Assembly: GCF_001723055.1 (NCBI RefSeq)
Contig: NZ_MDCR01000111.1
Coordinates: 1 to 47,388, forward strand
DNA from: Streptomyces niveus
GTDB lineage: Bacteria > Actinomycetota > Actinomycetes > Streptomycetales > Streptomycetaceae
Direction: 5' to 3'
Length of the DNA: 47,388 bases
The position numbers and the translations under genes were made by a program. The notes beneath the pieces are model-generated. The model was not told the origin of the DNA. It made no database searches and worked only from the letters and a program-made list of their open reading frames with translations. This document shows, one piece after another, positions 46,275 through 47,388 of the stretch. Numbering within the stretch: the stretch's first letter is position 1; each line of letters starts with the position of its first letter.

Positions 46275-47388
46275 GACGCGCCGTTCCCCTCGTCGACGGG
46301 CAGCTCCGCCCGTACCCGCCAGATCCTGCCGCCGTCGACGTCGTCCGTCACCGGCCCCGCCTCGAACTCGCCCTCCAGCAGGGCCACCCGCTCGCGCATT
46401 CCGACCAGCCCGGCGCCGGACCCCGGCACCCGGGGTCCTGACCGCTCCCCGTACGGGCTGACGACCTCGACGCACAGCGCCCGCCGTGAGCGGTCCAGGG
46501 ACACGGTCACCGGCCCCCGTGGCGCGTGCTTGAGCGCGTTGGTCAGCGACTCCTGGACGATGCGGTACGCCGCCATCTCCACCGGCGCGGGCAGCGCCGC
46601 CCCCTCGTCCCGCCGGTCCGCCAGCGTGAATGTGAGCCCGCTGGACGCGCCGTTGGTACGGGCCCGCTCCACCAGCGAGTCGAGCGCCCGCAGCGTCGGC
46701 GCCGGGGCCGGTTCCTGGTCGGCCCCGGCGTCCCGGAGCAGCCCGATCAGCCGCCGCATCTCGGTCAGCCCGGCGACGCTGTTCTCACGGATCACCGCCA
46801 GCGCGTCCTTCGTGGTACGCGCGTCGTCGAGGGAGAGCGCGGCGGTGGAGTGGATCGCGATGGCGGACAGATGGTTGGCGACCATGTCGTGCAACTCCCG
46901 TGCCATCCGCGCGCGTTCGGCCATCACGGCCTGCGTACGGTCGATCTCGGCCAGCAGCGCGGTCTGTTCGGCCCGCAGCCGGGCGGCCTCGGCGGCGTCG
47001 CGATGGTTGCGCACCAGTACGCCGGTGGTGGCCGGGGCGATGCTGATCGCGCCGGCGACCACCCCGAGCAGCAGCGCCTCGGGCGAGCGGAGCCAGCTCA
47101 GGGCGGCGACGGTGACGGTGACCGTGACCACCGCCGTGCCCCAGGGGATGCGGCGGGCGGCGGACGGGCTCCCGTACAGCACCGCCGCGTACACGATGTC
47201 CGTGAACATGGCGATCGTCGCCACACTGCCCACGGTGAACTGATCGGCGACCAGCGCCAGTGTGCCGACAAGGAGGGCCGTGCGGGGCGCGCTCCGGCGG
47301 ATCAACTCCGCGAGGGAGACGGCGACGAGCGCCACGAGCACCCAGGCGCCGGGCAGCCCCCGCCCGCCCTGGGTGTGCAGCCCGAGCA
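46271..47388 (-). CDS. chiS: Sensor histidine kinase (ChiS), cut by the window edge
   Basis: At least 372 residues visible; the N-terminus lies beyond 47388. Several hydrophobic helices are followed by a HisKA_3 dimerisation segment (MARELHDMVANHLSAIAIH, with the phospho-accepting His) and a GHKL ATPase (RIVQESLTNALKHA N box, GAGLVGMRERVALLEGEF G box). This is the kinase class paired with NarL-type regulators. The apparent GTG start at 47341 is not the true one, since the frame stays open to the end with kinase-like sequence. It is coupled to chiR by overlap. Confidence 0.85.
   Translation of the reverse strand, partial: LGLHTQGGRGLPGAWVLVALVAVSLAELIRRSAPRTALLVGTLALVADQFTVGSVATIAMFTDIVYAAVLYGSPSAARRIPWGTAVVTVTVTVAALSWLRSPEALLLGVVAGAISIAPATTGVLVRNHRDAAEAARLRAEQTALLAEIDRTQAVMAERARMARELHDMVANHLSAIAIHSTAALSLDDARTTKDALAVIRENSVAGLTEMRRLIGLLRDAGADQEPAPAPTLRALDSLVERARTNGASSGLTFTLADRRDEGAALPAPVEMAAYRIVQESLTNALKHAPRGPVTVSLDRSRRALCVEVVSPYGERSGPRVPGSGAGLVGMRERVALLEGEFEAGPVTDDVDGGRIWRVRAELPVDEGNGAS

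Overview
The window is a high-GC actinobacterial chromosome segment, almost certainly Streptomyces. The reasons are strong third-position GC, short intergenic gaps, GTG/TTG starts, vegetative -10 boxes of the TAG(A/G)(A/G)T type, a conservon-like kinase/roadblock pair, an ArgS-like protein ahead of lysA, and a chitinase promoter carrying the paired 12-bp repeats of streptomycete chi genes. Gene order from tRNA-Arg/lysA through rho, prfA and atp to the chitinase matches the conserved core of Streptomyces chromosomes. I see no insertion sequence, prophage, CRISPR array or rRNA operon.

Layout. 1-3.6 kb: a secreted SH3-like protein, a zinc-ribbon protein, a divergent LigD-polymerase/ku pair (end joining) and a VOC protein. 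3.7-8.2 kb: a secreted GH97 glycosidase with NEW3-like and NPCBM-like C-terminal regions, an 83-aa conserved-looking protein, and an FAD monooxygenase. 8.2-16.1 kb (minus strand): a LIV-type ABC importer (livF, livG, a livH-livM fusion, a lipoprotein binding protein) downstream of a roadblock protein and an orphan nitrate/nitrite-sensor-type histidine kinase, i.e. a partial conservon. 16.7-18.5 kb: tRNA-Arg(CCG), a receiver-only response regulator, and nrtL. 18.5-23.6 kb: aspartate-family amino acid genes lysA, hom, thrC, thrB. 23.6-28.0 kb: rho with a long leader, then a secreted trypsin-like protease with a C-terminal FG-GAP-type repeat region. 28.1-34.8 kb: an LCP ligase, rpmE (with a sigma-R-type promoter), prfA, prmC, the tsaC/sua5-type gene, a low-molecular-weight phosphatase-like protein lacking its catalytic cysteine, and a WecA/TagO-like phosphoglycosyl transferase. 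34.9-42.9 kb: the complete F1Fo ATP synthase operon atpIBEFHAGDC. 43.1-47.4 kb: a DUF2550-type membrane protein, then chitinase chiC with chiR and chiS (chiS runs off the window).

How the genes work together: prfA/prmC form a release-factor and methylase pair, and the sua5-type product feeds the t6A tRNA modification, so this block is translation quality control. It leads into envelope glycan synthesis and energy conservation. hom, thrC and thrB complete threonine synthesis from aspartate semialdehyde, and lysA ends lysine synthesis. ChiS/ChiR and the chi repeats control chitin degradation. The features least explained by textbook annotation are the catalytically gutted ArgS paralogue beside lysA, the Cys-to-Ser phosphatase homologue, the kinase/roadblock pair joined to an ABC importer, the internally duplicated ATP synthase delta subunit, and long RNA hairpins in the thrC-thrB and atpD-atpC gaps. 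All calls come from reading the sequence and from family knowledge; no database search was run.
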